The notes: generated from the letters alone by a model not told the origin. Numbered from the stretch's first letter, positions 54,061 to 63,687 are shown. The stretch is DNA of 64,000 nt from Riemerella anatipestifer (GCF_035666175.1 NZ_CP142016.1:1798001-1862000); one strand, 5' to 3'. Program-made: numbers and translations.

Positions 54061-55040
54061 ACCCGTTGTGCATTATGAAATGAAAAAAACAAGAGTTGTT
54101 TATTAGACTGAAAATCAGTATATTGTTTTTGCTATAAAACGATATAAATGAACAACATAGAGCAAATATATGAAAGAATTTTGGAAGTTTTAGGACTTTT
54201 TTCAGAAAATCAACTGATTAGTTATCAGAGAAGAACACCTAAAATGAGCGATTTAGAAGTCATAAGTCTTAATATTACTGCTGAATACTTGAGTATTGAT
54301 AGCGAATTACAGTTATTTAGAAAATTGCCAAACTCTCTGATAAACAAAATTGAAAGAAGTGTTTACAATAAGCGAAAACGAAGACTATCCCTACAAACAG
54401 AGCAAATTAGACAGCGTATTTCGATGGAGTTCAATGAGTTTGAAGATATTTTTATCGTTGATAGCATGCCAATGAAAGTTTGTGAAAACGCTCGTTCTAC
54501 TCGTTCAAAAATTTGTAAAGAGCAATCCTATTCTTCACCAACATATGGTTATTGTGCTTCACAGAAATTATATTTCTATGGCTATAAACTACACGCAGTA
54601 TGTTCTTTAAATGGTGTGATTAAGAATTTTGATATAAGCCCTGCATCCGTTCACGACATCCACTATTTAAAAGATAGTGGTGAGCAAATGCGAAACTGTA
54701 CTTTAATTGGAGATAGAGGCTATTTATCAGCAAAAGTTCAAATAGATTTATTTAACTATGCTAATATTAAATTAGATACACCAATGAGAAGTAATCAGAA
54801 AGATTATATTCCTCAATTTTCATTGTACAAGAAAAAGCGAAAACGAATTGAGACATTTTTCTCTCAACTTTGCGACCAATTTATGATTAAAAGAAACAAT
54901 GCTAAAACTTTTGAAGGCTTTAAAACAAGGATAATCAGTAAAATAACCGCCGCAACGGTTATTCAATATATCAATAAATTTATCTTCCAAAGAAAATTAA
55001 ATCATCTAAAAATCAGTATTATTTAAAATGCACAACGAGT
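54061..55040 (+). mobile_element. ISRa1-like element, copy 6 (intact, no target duplication)
   Basis: A 980-bp copy with complete ends. The flanks differ: ATACTCA at 54054-54060 and TTTAAAT at 55041-55047. To the left a gene is cut in its 5' part; to the right only a terminator remains. This indicates recombination with another IS copy. Its flanks do not match those of copy 2, so the two are not reciprocal products. Confidence 0.93.
54148..55026 (+). CDS. IS982-family transposase (copy 6)
   Basis: Full-length 292-residue transposase with the DDE residues. It has Asn instead of Tyr at position 251 (KRNNAKTF), unlike the other copies, and the MNNIEQ start of copies 3 and 4. Confidence 0.95.
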   Translation: MNNIEQIYERILEVLGLFSENQLISYQRRTPKMSDLEVISLNITAEYLSIDSELQLFRKLPNSLINKIERSVYNKRKRRLSLQTEQIRQRISMEFNEFEDIFIVDSMPMKVCENARSTRSKICKEQSYSSPTYGYCASQKLYFYGYKLHAVCSLNGVIKNFDISPASVHDIHYLKDSGEQMRNCTLIGDRGYLSAKVQIDLFNYANIKLDTPMRSNQKDYIPQFSLYKKKRKRIETFFSQLCDQFMIKRNNAKTFEGFKTRIISKITAATVIQYINKFIFQRKLNHLKISII

Positions 55041-55060
55041 TTTAAATAATATATATTCGA

Positions 55061-55091
55061 AACCATCTTAGAGAAATACCCTAAGGTGGTT
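55061..55091 (+). terminator. Orphan terminator next to ISRa1 copy 6
   Basis: AACCATCTTA pairs with TAAGGTGGTT (one mismatch) around an 11-base loop, then TTTTTATTTT. It points rightward but no plus-strand gene other than the transposase precedes it, so it may be what remains of a deleted gene. Confidence 0.65.
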
Positions 55092-55162
55092 TTTTATTTT
55101 GATTGATGGAATCTTTATAGCAAATTAAATTTCTGTATTTTTGTATCTAATAATACTGTGAA

Positions 55163-55672
55163 GTGAAAAATATATTTATAAATAAAACTAAAACTATTTT
55201 ATTAGTTTTAGTGTTAGTTTTGTTTGGATTGTTCTATGCCAAAGCCCAAAATAAAATGGCAACACACCCGATGATATTTGTAGGGTATAATTATCAAAAT
55301 GCTAGTTTTGGAGAGGTGGGAGGAAGACTTTTATTTCTAAAGAAAGATAATATTATGTACCGATTGGGAGCTTCTGCTATGTTGGGTAGTCCTAACGGAA
55401 AGTTTGTGGTAATTCCTAAATTGCAGGGAGATATTTTATTTAATTTTCAGGAAGATAAAACGCTTAATCATTCTTATTACGGTCTAATAGGTATAGAAAC
55501 TACCACTAAATATTTTGCTCCAAAGGTAGGGCTTAGTTTCTTTGGAATACTAGATTTTACCGCAGGATACGCTTTCCAAATTCCTAATCAGACAGTTAAT
55601 GATAAATCTTTAAAAGGGTTTAATGTGGGGGTAGGTTTAAATATTCCGGTGCATTTAAAATTAAAGCTTTAA
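55163..55672 (+). CDS. Secreted small outer-membrane-type protein, function unknown
   Basis: A 169-residue protein with a GTG start (no ATG fits before the signal peptide). A signal peptide spans about 1-28 (LLVLVLVLFGLFYAKAQ). The mature part has alternating strands (IFVGYNYQNASFGEVGGRLLF, GFNVGVGLNIPVHLKLKL) like a small beta-barrel. No family recognised. It precedes a membrane protein gene by 26 bases. Confidence 0.65.
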   Translation: MKNIFINKTKTILLVLVLVLFGLFYAKAQNKMATHPMIFVGYNYQNASFGEVGGRLLFLKKDNIMYRLGASAMLGSPNGKFVVIPKLQGDILFNFQEDKTLNHSYYGLIGIETTTKYFAPKVGLSFFGILDFTAGYAFQIPNQTVNDKSLKGFNVGVGLNIPVHLKLKL

Positions 55673-55698
55673 TTATTCTATCTATTTAATCAAAGTAA

Positions 55699-57219
55699 AT
55701 GATTTTCAATATGAAACAAAGCCATTCATTTTTCAGCTCTTACTTTTTTCTCTTGCTTATAACATTATTGATAAAAATACCTTTTTTATTTACACACCAT
55801 ATTCAAGAAGATGCGTTTATCACTTGGAATGTAGCACAAAACCTTATAGATTATGGTGTGATAGGTTTTAATGGAGAGGAGCCTATATCTGCATCTACCA
55901 CGCATTTGTATGTGTTTTTGTCTGCTTTTTTTCAGCTTATTTCGGGGGAATATTTTGTCTATGTTATCCTACTAGTAAATTCGTTTTTGTTTGGACTAGG
56001 TAGTATTTTTTTAGGTAAAGTTTTCTTTTCCGAAAGAAAACAGTTGTTTTGGTTTGTAATTTTACTCAACCTATTACCACCTTCTATTACTGCTTCTGTA
56101 CTAGGTATGGAGTATGGCTTGCTATTTTTTCTTTATACCATTTTTATATACTACGCTGTTGTTAAGAATAAAAATATAGTATATTTCATTTTGCCTATTC
56201 TATTAATATGGACGCGACTAGACACGGTAATATTTTTAGGGATTTTAGGATTACTTCTTTTAATATTTACTCGTAAAATAAATCCTTATTTCTTTTTTGG
56301 TGGTCTCTTAGGATTGGGAAGTGTGTTGTTATTTAATTATTTGTATTTTGGAGATATTGTTAATCACACTATTGTAGCTAAGAAAATAGCTTACCCTGCA
56401 CCTGCTGAATTTAGTATAAAAGCCTTTTTCCATCAATTAGCTTATTATGGAGGATATCTTAAAATATCAGGGACTCTAATGATGGCTGTATTTTATCTTT
56501 ATTTTGTATTTGCAGTGGGACTTTTAATATATGTCGTACAAAGAGAATTTGATACTAATAAAAGAAGAGTATTGCTCATGATATTTACATTCGCGGTTAC
56601 AAAAATTACCATATTTGTGTTTTTGAGGGCTCATTTTGATTGGTATTACTGGTTGCCTAGAGTATTTATGGCAGCCGTTGTAGTGTATTTTATAGTAAGG
56701 TATTTGCTGAGTTACAAAATCAGCCGATTGTTATTGCCTATATTATTTTTAGGATTTGGAGCATTTCAGTATTTGCAATCACTGAGTATTGGTTATATGG
56801 AATATACTCAAAGAATACAAATGGTGAAAGATTTAGAAAAAATGGGTGCAAATAAAAATGAAAGTATCGTTTTAGAACCTGCAGGCAAAATTCCTTTTTA
56901 TACAAGGCTTAAAACTTGGGATGAGGTAGGATTAGTAGATAAAAAAATGACTAACGAAATGATAGCTAATTTTGATTATGCGTGGATAAATCTAATTAAT
57001 AAATATCACCCTACTTATATACTAACCATAGGCGTAAAGGCTGGAGAAAATGGACTTTATAGAATGTCTGCTACACAAAAAGAAAAGTTTGATAAAGAAT
57101 ATACTTTACTTAAAGAATATCCTATTAAAGAGGTTCATCAATCTGCACCTTTTCTTATTAACACTGTGTATAATATTCGTCCTATAGGACAAAACTATTT
57201 TTTATATAAAAAGAAGTGA
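55699..57219 (+). CDS. Polytopic membrane protein, possible GT-C glycosyltransferase
   Basis: A 506-residue protein (502 if the ATG at 55711 is used). About ten to eleven membrane helices run from residue 13 to about 365, and a soluble C-terminal domain follows (about 375-506). The first periplasmic loop has HIQEDAFITWNVAQNLIDYG, which resembles the acidic-motif loop of GT-C lipid-linked sugar transferases such as the ArnT/PMT group. That assignment is tentative. It may modify a surface glycan. Confidence 0.65.
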   Translation: MIFNMKQSHSFFSSYFFLLLITLLIKIPFLFTHHIQEDAFITWNVAQNLIDYGVIGFNGEEPISASTTHLYVFLSAFFQLISGEYFVYVILLVNSFLFGLGSIFLGKVFFSERKQLFWFVILLNLLPPSITASVLGMEYGLLFFLYTIFIYYAVVKNKNIVYFILPILLIWTRLDTVIFLGILGLLLLIFTRKINPYFFFGGLLGLGSVLLFNYLYFGDIVNHTIVAKKIAYPAPAEFSIKAFFHQLAYYGGYLKISGTLMMAVFYLYFVFAVGLLIYVVQREFDTNKRRVLLMIFTFAVTKITIFVFLRAHFDWYYWLPRVFMAAVVVYFIVRYLLSYKISRLLLPILFLGFGAFQYLQSLSIGYMEYTQRIQMVKDLEKMGANKNESIVLEPAGKIPFYTRLKTWDEVGLVDKKMTNEMIANFDYAWINLINKYHPTYILTIGVKAGENGLYRMSATQKEKFDKEYTLLKEYPIKEVHQSAPFLINTVYNIRPIGQNYFLYKKK

Positions 57220-57228
57220 AATAAAAAA

Positions 57229-57260
57229 GGCAGCTCACTCCCACAAAAGAGTTAGCTGCC
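57229..57260 (-). terminator. Terminator of the phytase gene
   Basis: GGCAGCTAACTC pairs with GAGTGAGCTGCC (one mismatch) around an 8-base loop on the minus strand, followed by TTTTTTATTT. Confidence 0.75.
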
Positions 57261-57318
57261 CATTTACAATGAAAAAACTATTTAAAATAAAGGGTTTATA
57301 TTGTATATTACCGATGGT

Positions 57319-58362
57319 TTATTCTCTAATATCCTTTTGCAGAATTCTTTCCTCAATATCTCGCCAATCGTAGATGTGAAATACTTTGCCATTACTCATA
57401 GCTACAAATATGCCTTTGGGAAATTTGTCTCCAAAGTTTACAGCTGAAGCCTCAGAACCATCACTTTCTTTAGTAGATACTGGGATTTCTGCTATTTTCC
57501 CTGTCGTTGGTTTTTCTCTTCTATAAACATTAAAAGTGTCAGCCTGTTGGTTAGAAACGAGTATATAGCCAGTATTAGATGAGGTAGGATAAATGGAAAT
57601 ACCTTCTATATCCGATAAGAAATCTCCTTGTCCAAAAACGGCTACAGATTGGTTCCCTTTTTCAGGGTCTGCATAGTATTGGTGTATGCCGTATTGCTCA
57701 TCAGAATAATAGATGTAGCCCAGCTCGTCATCTACAGCTATGGCTTCTATTTCTTTAATGCCACTATATTTCCCAAACTTTCTTACAAGTTCTCCTGTTA
57801 TTTTACCGTTTTTTTCTACCAATTTGTATTGCCAAAGATAATTGTCTTTTGGTCCTGATTTTCTACCTACAATAGCATACATAATGCCTGTAGATGGATT
57901 TTTATAAATAGATATTCCCATTGGGCTACGATGTTCCTCACCATCGAAAACAGAGAATGCTCCAACTTCTTTCATACTCGGTAGCGAAAATATTCTTACT
58001 TGATTTCGTTCTCGCTCGGTTGTAAGAGCAATATCTATTGTTTGGTCTCCTAGTTTAAAACCATATTCAATATCTACATTGTTTGGTCGTTTAATATCTG
58101 TAACTTTATTTACGATAACTCCATCTAGGTTGAAAACAAATAGTCCTCCATCAGAGTCTTTATCTGTTCCTATAATTAGGCTTTTGCTCGTATCTTCGGG
58201 GTGTATCCAAATGGCAGGGTCGTCTGTATCGTGTTTTACTTGTTGAGTAATGATTTTAGGCTTAACAACATTTACTCTACTTTCGGTAGATTTGGATATA
58301 GATGTACATTGGTGGCTAGATAATAATAAGGCTAATACGGCTGTTGTGATTGTAGTTTTCAT
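57319..58362 (-). CDS. Beta-propeller phytase
   Basis: A 347-residue secreted 3-phytase-like enzyme that releases phosphate from phytate with calcium. An N-terminal signal (about 1-19, with a Cys in SSHQC that may be lipidated) is followed by DTDDPAIWIHPEDTSKSLIIGTDKDSDGG-type sequence, the DDPAIW motif being typical of beta-propeller phytases. Later blades show EGISIYPTSSNTGYILVSNQQ. It lies 26 bases after a TonB-dependent receptor gene, so a phytate uptake or scavenging pair is likely. Confidence 0.9.
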   Translation of the reverse strand: MKTTITTAVLALLLSSHQCTSISKSTESRVNVVKPKIITQQVKHDTDDPAIWIHPEDTSKSLIIGTDKDSDGGLFVFNLDGVIVNKVTDIKRPNNVDIEYGFKLGDQTIDIALTTERERNQVRIFSLPSMKEVGAFSVFDGEEHRSPMGISIYKNPSTGIMYAIVGRKSGPKDNYLWQYKLVEKNGKITGELVRKFGKYSGIKEIEAIAVDDELGYIYYSDEQYGIHQYYADPEKGNQSVAVFGQGDFLSDIEGISIYPTSSNTGYILVSNQQADTFNVYRREKPTTGKIAEIPVSTKESDGSEASAVNFGDKFPKGIFVAMSNGKVFHIYDWRDIEERILQKDIRE

Positions 58363-58388
58363 TTTGCTAAATTACAATTTAATAAAAA

Positions 58389-61199
58389 TTAAAAATCAAA
58401 TTTAAGACCCATGGTATAGCGTGGTCTATAGTATTCCATTTGCATTGTTCTAGAACTTATGCCTTGATAATATCTTAGAGGTTGATTTGTGAGATTATTA
58501 GCTTCTACAAAAACTCTCATCCATTCTTTAATAGCATAAGTTGCATTTATGTCTAGAAAACTTTGTTTGTCGTAATAGCGGTCATAGAAATCATTATCGC
58601 CTAATTCATCTAAATAAGCTGAGGTGTGATTAAACGATACTCTGGTTTGGAATTTTTTGTTTTCCCATGACAAGGATGCATTGAACATATGTGGTGCTGT
58701 ACCTGGTAGCATAAGTCCTTCTCTCATTACTCCTTCATCTGTATAGATGCCTTTTGCGTAAGATTTGGTATGGGTATAATTGGTGTATATCCCTAGATTG
58801 GATAAGAAGCCAGGTAAGAAGTCAAGTTGTCTTTGGAAGGCAATTTCAAATCCATAGACATTTACAGCATCACCATTTCTTGATTGTATAAAGGTATATA
58901 TATCAGTTTGATTTAGCTGATTAGTGATGTCTGGGAAATCGTTAGAAAATTTATTGTACGAGTATTGTGAATCTCTATAATCATAAATAAAATGATTGAT
59001 TTTTTTATAGAATCCGCCAATAGAAATTAAACCTACAGATTTAAAGTAATATTCTCCCATAACATCAAGATTGTGAGAGTAAGCGGCTTTTAGGTTAGGG
59101 TTTCCCGCGGTAATATCTCTGTCTTCAGGAATTACACTTACAAAAGGAGACAGCCTGTAATAGTTTGGTCTTGCTATTGCGGTGGTGTAAGCTCCTCTGA
59201 GAACTAAATTTTTGGTAGGCGTATATTTAATACTTGCGTTTGGTAGGTAGTTGATATAGTTGTTAGAAACGGTTCTTGTACCCTCTAGGTTGTTTTCATC
59301 TTGTACGATATTTCCTGTATAATGGGTTTTTGTATTTTCCATTCTAACACCTAATATAAATGAGATTTGTTCATTAAGATGCTGATCCCATCTTATGTAC
59401 CCAGAGTAGATGCCTTCTTTGGCGTTATAGTTTGAAGTGAGATATTCAGATGGATTTCTCTTTTTATTAAAGAGGTTAGGGTTGTTTAAATCCAATCTGC
59501 CTAGAAAGTCTCTAGAAGCAAAATATCCAGGAGTGTATTTGCTATTAGGATTCCAGTTTTCACCGCTAAAAAAGATGTTGTCTGCTCCTGATAGTGAACT
59601 CATAGCATTATCTATAGGAGTGAAAGTATGATATTCGCCGTCTCTTTTCTTGAATTTTAATCTCATCTTACCTCCAATTCTTAACCTTCCTTTTTGATTT
59701 TCTATGATTGAAAATGGGAATCTAAGGTTGAATTTGCCAGTAGTTTCTTCTTCAAAGGTATGAGAGTTTTGTTCGGATAACTTATCAAACTTATAATCGG
59801 ATAGGCTAGGTGGCGTGGAGCTAGTATATAGTGGTTCTGCATCTGAGCCAATATCATTACTATATTTTACCATTTTTTTTCTATCGGTATAGAAGGAAAT
59901 ATATCTTTCATCTGGGCGTTGTTCTTCTGCCTTAGCATAGGAAATTCCCCAATCCAAATCAATTTTATTTCCTAATATATGGTCGCCTTTTAAAGCGTAG
60001 TTTTGCATAATTTGTCTTTCTAATCTTCCTCCATTATTAGGTCTGTTCAAGATACCACCTTTGGTTTGTCTTTCCTCTCTTCCTTCAAATCCTTGTTGGT
60101 TTTCTAGAGGAGCTATTCTTTTAATTCTTAGACGGTATCTGTTTTCCCAATCATCACGCCAGTTGTACATAGCAGAAAGACGGATGTTGTTTTTAGGATT
60201 TATTTTTATATCAAAATCAGACCCAATACTTTTTCTTTCTCTCTTAACATCATATTTCCTTATATCCATTTGAGAGATGTACTCTCTTCCTTTCTTATCT
60301 TTTATCCATTCCGCTTCTACATTATCCGAACCATAATCGTTGTTATGATAAGAGCCGTTCAAAACCCAGCCTAGCTTCCCATTAAAAAATCTGTTGCTAT
60401 ATAGAAAATTGTTAGATAATAGAGCTTTATCTCTTATTGGGCTATATCCAGAGGCGGTGGAAAAATAGAATCTTTCTTTATTAGATGCTGTTTTTGTAAT
60501 TAAATCCACGGAACCTCCTATAGCATCAGCGTCTTGGTCTGGTGTTAGGGTTTTATTAACCTCTATCATTTGTATCATATCAGATGGAATTAAATCCATT
60601 TGAACATTTCTATTATCACCTTCTGCAGAAGGAATTCTGTTGCCATTAAGTGTTACAGAATTAAGTTCAGGAGCTAGACCTCTTATAATGATGTTACGAG
60701 CCTCCCCTTGGTCATTCTGCATAGTAATCCCAGGTATTCTTTTAAGAGCGTCTCCGATATTAGCATCAGGGAATTTGCCAATTTGGTCAGAAGAAACAAT
60801 ATTAGATATATTCATATTATTTCTTTGTTTATTGAGTGCTCTAGCTTGGCTTTGTCTAGAAAAACCTATGACAGTAACTTCCTTTATGTTGGATATTTTT
60901 TTATCGTAAATAATATTTTGATAGGTATTTTTATTAGAACCTACAGTGATGTTGTATTTACGTTCCCCATATCCTATATAATCTACACTAAGAGTATATT
61001 TACCTTCAGGTACATTTAGGAAAATAAAGTTACCATTGTCGTCAGAGATGGTATGGTAGTTACCAGGGGTTAAGATTAGTTTGGCACCAGGAAGTGCTAT
61101 TTTAGAATTATCGTTAATATTTCCGGATAGAGTACCTACTTGAGCTTTAGTAAATATTGCGGTTGATATTAGTAGGACAAATTGTAAATTTCTTTTCAT
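58389..61199 (-). CDS. TonB-dependent receptor paired with phytase
   Basis: A 936-residue outer-membrane receptor. A signal peptide (1-19) is followed by a carboxypeptidase-regulatory-like domain (about 22-105), a plug domain (about 125-240: SSDQIGKFPDANIGDALKRI, then IRGL and SAEGDNRNVQMDLIP) and a 22-strand barrel ending in the aromatic YTMGLKFDF. Substrate is probably phytate or an inositol phosphate, inferred only from the phytase gene downstream. It should depend on one of the two TonB systems here. Confidence 0.92.
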   Translation of the reverse strand: MKRNLQFVLLISTAIFTKAQVGTLSGNINDNSKIALPGAKLILTPGNYHTISDDNGNFIFLNVPEGKYTLSVDYIGYGERKYNITVGSNKNTYQNIIYDKKISNIKEVTVIGFSRQSQARALNKQRNNMNISNIVSSDQIGKFPDANIGDALKRIPGITMQNDQGEARNIIIRGLAPELNSVTLNGNRIPSAEGDNRNVQMDLIPSDMIQMIEVNKTLTPDQDADAIGGSVDLITKTASNKERFYFSTASGYSPIRDKALLSNNFLYSNRFFNGKLGWVLNGSYHNNDYGSDNVEAEWIKDKKGREYISQMDIRKYDVKRERKSIGSDFDIKINPKNNIRLSAMYNWRDDWENRYRLRIKRIAPLENQQGFEGREERQTKGGILNRPNNGGRLERQIMQNYALKGDHILGNKIDLDWGISYAKAEEQRPDERYISFYTDRKKMVKYSNDIGSDAEPLYTSSTPPSLSDYKFDKLSEQNSHTFEEETTGKFNLRFPFSIIENQKGRLRIGGKMRLKFKKRDGEYHTFTPIDNAMSSLSGADNIFFSGENWNPNSKYTPGYFASRDFLGRLDLNNPNLFNKKRNPSEYLTSNYNAKEGIYSGYIRWDQHLNEQISFILGVRMENTKTHYTGNIVQDENNLEGTRTVSNNYINYLPNASIKYTPTKNLVLRGAYTTAIARPNYYRLSPFVSVIPEDRDITAGNPNLKAAYSHNLDVMGEYYFKSVGLISIGGFYKKINHFIYDYRDSQYSYNKFSNDFPDITNQLNQTDIYTFIQSRNGDAVNVYGFEIAFQRQLDFLPGFLSNLGIYTNYTHTKSYAKGIYTDEGVMREGLMLPGTAPHMFNASLSWENKKFQTRVSFNHTSAYLDELGDNDFYDRYYDKQSFLDINATYAIKEWMRVFVEANNLTNQPLRYYQGISSRTMQMEYYRPRYTMGLKFDF

Positions 61200-61323
61200 T
61201 TCCTATAGCTTTAGTTTTCGTGGCTAAATTAGGGATATGAATAGGAAGAGGAGGTTATTTAAAGTTTAAAAAAATATTAACAAATTATTAACGAAATTCT
61301 TTTTTGGGATGATTTAAAAAGAA

Positions 61324-61355
61324 AAACCACCTTTGAACAATGTCAAAAGTGGTTT
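61324..61355 (-). terminator. Terminator after rpsB
   Basis: AAACCAC-TTTGA pairs with TCAAA-GTGGTTT around a short loop, 22 bases past the rpsB stop, followed on the minus strand by CTTTTTAAA. Confidence 0.75.
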
Positions 61356-61376
61356 CTATTTTGGATAGAGTCTTAA

Positions 61377-62129
61377 TTAAGCATCAAAGTCTGCATCTTT
61401 TTCAGCAGAAACTTTTTCTTCTTTAGACTTTTCTTTTTCAGCTTTTCTTTGAGTTAATCCTTCTTTGATAGCTGCAGAAACTTGTCCTAAAATCATATCA
61501 ATAGACTTAGAAGCATCATCGTTTCCTGGGATTACATAGTCTACTTTTCTAGGGTCAGAGTTTGTATCTACGATAGCAAATACAGGAATACCTAGTTTTT
61601 TAGCTTCTGTAACCGCAATGTGTTCTCTCATAATATCTACTACGAAGATAGCAGAAGGAAGACGCACCATGTCAGCGATAGAACCTAAGTTCTTCTCTAG
61701 GTTAGCTCTTTGTCTATCAACTTGCAATCTTTCTTTTTTAGATAAAGTTTCGAAAGTACCATCTTTCTTCATTTTATCAATAGCGTTCATTTTTTTAACC
61801 GCTTTTCTGATAGTAACGAAGTTAGTTAGCATACCTCCAGGCCATCTTTCAGTGATGTAAGGCATATTAAGCTCAGAAGCGTGCTTAGCTACCACTTCTT
61901 TAGCTTGTTTTTTAGTTGCCACGAAAAGAACTTTTCTACCTGCAGAAGTTATTTTTTCTAAAGCAGAGCAAGCCTCTTCTAATTTTACAGCTGTTTTATG
62001 TAAATCAATAATGTGAATACCATTTTTCTCCATAAAGATGTATGGAGCCATGTTAGGATTCCACTTTCTCGTCATATGTCCGAAGTGTACTCCTGCCTCT
62101 AAGAGGTCTTTTACATTTACTTTTGCCAT
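61377..62129 (-). CDS. rpsB: 30S ribosomal protein S2
   Basis: A 250-residue S2 from the ATG at 62129 (MAKVNVKDLLEAGVHFGHMTRKWNP), the standard start; an upstream ATG would add 14 unlikely residues. Family features include APYIFMEKNGIHIIDLHKT and PVFAIVDTNSDP. The C-terminal tail is Lys/Glu-rich. It is the last gene of rplM-rpsI-rpsB. A strong terminator follows directly, so tsf, which commonly follows rpsB, is not in this operon. The 169 bases before it may hold a second promoter. Confidence 0.97.
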   Translation of the reverse strand: MAKVNVKDLLEAGVHFGHMTRKWNPNMAPYIFMEKNGIHIIDLHKTAVKLEEACSALEKITSAGRKVLFVATKKQAKEVVAKHASELNMPYITERWPGGMLTNFVTIRKAVKKMNAIDKMKKDGTFETLSKKERLQVDRQRANLEKNLGSIADMVRLPSAIFVVDIMREHIAVTEAKKLGIPVFAIVDTNSDPRKVDYVIPGNDDASKSIDMILGQVSAAIKEGLTQRKAEKEKSKEEKVSAEKDADFDA

Positions 62130-62298
62130 TGTTTTAATGTTTGTTAGTTTACTTTCCGCTTTTTTGAGCAATCAACTGTTTCTTAAGATGGGAGAAATGT
62201 TTGGATGCTAAACATAACGGGCAATTTTAATTTGTTGTGTAGCAGACTGTGTTTTTGTAATAAAATTGATTACAAAACTGAGCCATGCCACAAAAATA

Positions 62299-62685
62299 TT
62301 AACGCTTAGAGAATTGGAATTTCTTTCTAGCTTTCTTCTGTCCTGGTTTCTTTCTTTCCACCATTCTAGCGTCTCTAGTAAGAAGACCGTGTGGCTTAAG
62401 AACAGCTCTAAACTCTTCGTTAATCTCGCATAAAGCACGAGAAACCCCAAGTCTAATAGCTTCTGCTTGACCAGTAATACCTCCACCGAAAACATTTACA
62501 GTAACATCATACTGCTCTGCAGTTTCCGTAAGTAAGAAAGGTTGGTTTACTTTATATACAAGAACTTCTGTGTTGAAGTAGTCTTTTACATCTCTACCGT
62601 TTACTGTAACTTTACCTGCTCCAGGTTTTACATAAACTCTAGCTACAGAAGTTTTTCTTCTTCCTATTTTGTGTACTGTAGACAT
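62299..62685 (-). CDS. rpsI: 30S ribosomal protein S9
   Basis: A 128-residue S9 with the family start [15 protein letters not shown], the [17 protein letters not shown] region and the basic C-terminal tail RKKFQFSKR that reaches the ribosomal P site. It follows rplM by 3 bases. Confidence 0.98.
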   Translation of the reverse strand: MSTVHKIGRRKTSVARVYVKPGAGKVTVNGRDVKDYFNTEVLVYKVNQPFLLTETAEQYDVTVNVFGGGITGQAEAIRLGVSRALCEINEEFRAVLKPHGLLTRDARMVERKKPGQKKARKKFQFSKR

Positions 62686-62688
62686 ATC

Positions 62689-63144
62689 TTATTTTAATTC
62701 GTTAATGTTAATTACTTTCGGCTGTTGAGCTTCGTGCTTGTGCTCAGTACCTTCATATAGATAAAGGTTTTTAAGAATAGCAGCACCAAGTCTGTTTTTA
62801 GGAAGCATTCCTTTTACAGATTTTTCTAAAATTCTTAGGCTATTTCTTTTTCTAAGCTCTTCTGCAGTCATAGACTTTTGTCCACCAGGGTATCCTGTGT
62901 GCCAAATGTAAGTTTTATCTGCCCACTTGTTTCCAGAAAGTTCTACTTTCCCAGCATTCAAAACAATTACATTATCTCCGCAATCTACATGTGGAGTAAA
63001 GTTTGTTTTGTGCTTACCTCTCAAAATCTTCGCAACTTTAGACGCTAGACGTCCTAATGGTTGCCCGGCAGCATCTACCACAACCCATTCTTTATTAGCG
63101 GTAGCCTTGTTTGCCGATACTGTCTTGTAACTTAATGTATTCAC
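62689..63144 (-). CDS. rplM: 50S ribosomal protein L13
   Basis: A 151-residue L13: WVVVDAAGQPLGRLASKVAKILRGKHK (about 21-46), then HTGYPGG, then the family signature around GMLPKNRLGAAILKNLYLYEGTEH. First gene of rplM-rpsI-rpsB. Confidence 0.98.
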   Translation of the reverse strand: MNTLSYKTVSANKATANKEWVVVDAAGQPLGRLASKVAKILRGKHKTNFTPHVDCGDNVIVLNAGKVELSGNKWADKTYIWHTGYPGGQKSMTAEELRKRNSLRILEKSVKGMLPKNRLGAAILKNLYLYEGTEHKHEAQQPKVININELK

Positions 63145-63189
63145 AATTTATCGTTTATGATTAGACATAATTTTCCCTCTAAGGGTCTG

Positions 63190-63197
63190 CAAAGGTA
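63190..63197 (-). promoter_or_regulatory. Promoter -7 box of the rplM operon
   Basis: The minus strand reads TACCTTTG 45 bases before the rplM start. The nearest TTG (63224-63226) is 26 bases upstream, longer than usual. Confidence 0.5.
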
Positions 63198-63295
63198 AGA
63201 ATATTTTTTTAATTGAAAAAATACAACTGTAAAATTTTGAGTGCTATAGCTTTTGATAGATGTTTGTGCTGATAAATTTTGTTTTACTAAACAAT

Positions 63296-63320
63296 AAAGC
63301 TCTTTCCATGAAAGAGCTTT
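63296..63320 (-). terminator. Terminator after the DUF59 gene
   Basis: AAAGCTCTTT pairs with AAAGAGCTTT around a 5-base loop, 22 bases past the stop codon. Confidence 0.75.
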
Positions 63321-63341
63321 TATATTATCGAAGTTTATTTT

Positions 63342-63671
63342 TTATAGCATACCTAGCTCAAATCGAGCTTCCTCGCTCATCATATCTTTTGTCCACGAAG
63401 GTTCAAAGGTAAGTTCTAAATCTACCTCGTTTACGCCTTCTACTTCGCTCACCTTTTCTTTCACTTCTTGAGGGAGAGATTCTGCTACGGGGCAGTTAGG
63501 TGTAGTAAGTGTCATAACTACTTTCACCTTGCCTTCATCTGAAATTTGAACATCGTACACTAGCCCTAATTCATAGATGTCTACAGGTATTTCTGGGTCA
63601 TAGACTGTTTTGAGGGTCTTTATGATTTCCTCTCCTATCTCTGCGATTTGTTCGTCTGTATATTTCATCAT
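63342..63671 (-). CDS. DUF59 / MIP18-family Fe-S assembly protein
   Basis: A 109-residue protein of the MIP18 (DUF59) family, the SufT-like type that helps insert Fe-S clusters. The core TVYDPEIPVDIYELGLVYDVQI and the reactive Cys in LTTPNCPVAESLP (about residue 60) are clear. Two ATG codons in a row begin the frame. It follows the exonuclease gene by 16 bases, in one operon. Confidence 0.9.
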   Translation of the reverse strand: MMKYTDEQIAEIGEEIIKTLKTVYDPEIPVDIYELGLVYDVQISDEGKVKVVMTLTTPNCPVAESLPQEVKEKVSEVEGVNEVDLELTFEPSWTKDMMSEEARFELGML

Positions 63672-63687
63672 TTCTCTAAATAATTCG

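Noticed and set aside
2514..55047. Idea that copies 2 and 6 are the two products of one inversion or deletion between them
   Set aside because: Neither cross pairing of their flanks (CTAATAA, TATTGGA, ATACTCA, TTTAAAT) gives a matching duplication, so other partners are needed.
62208..62495. Minus-strand frame of 95 residues overlapping rpsI
   Set aside because: Out of frame with the clear S9 gene and without any family signal.
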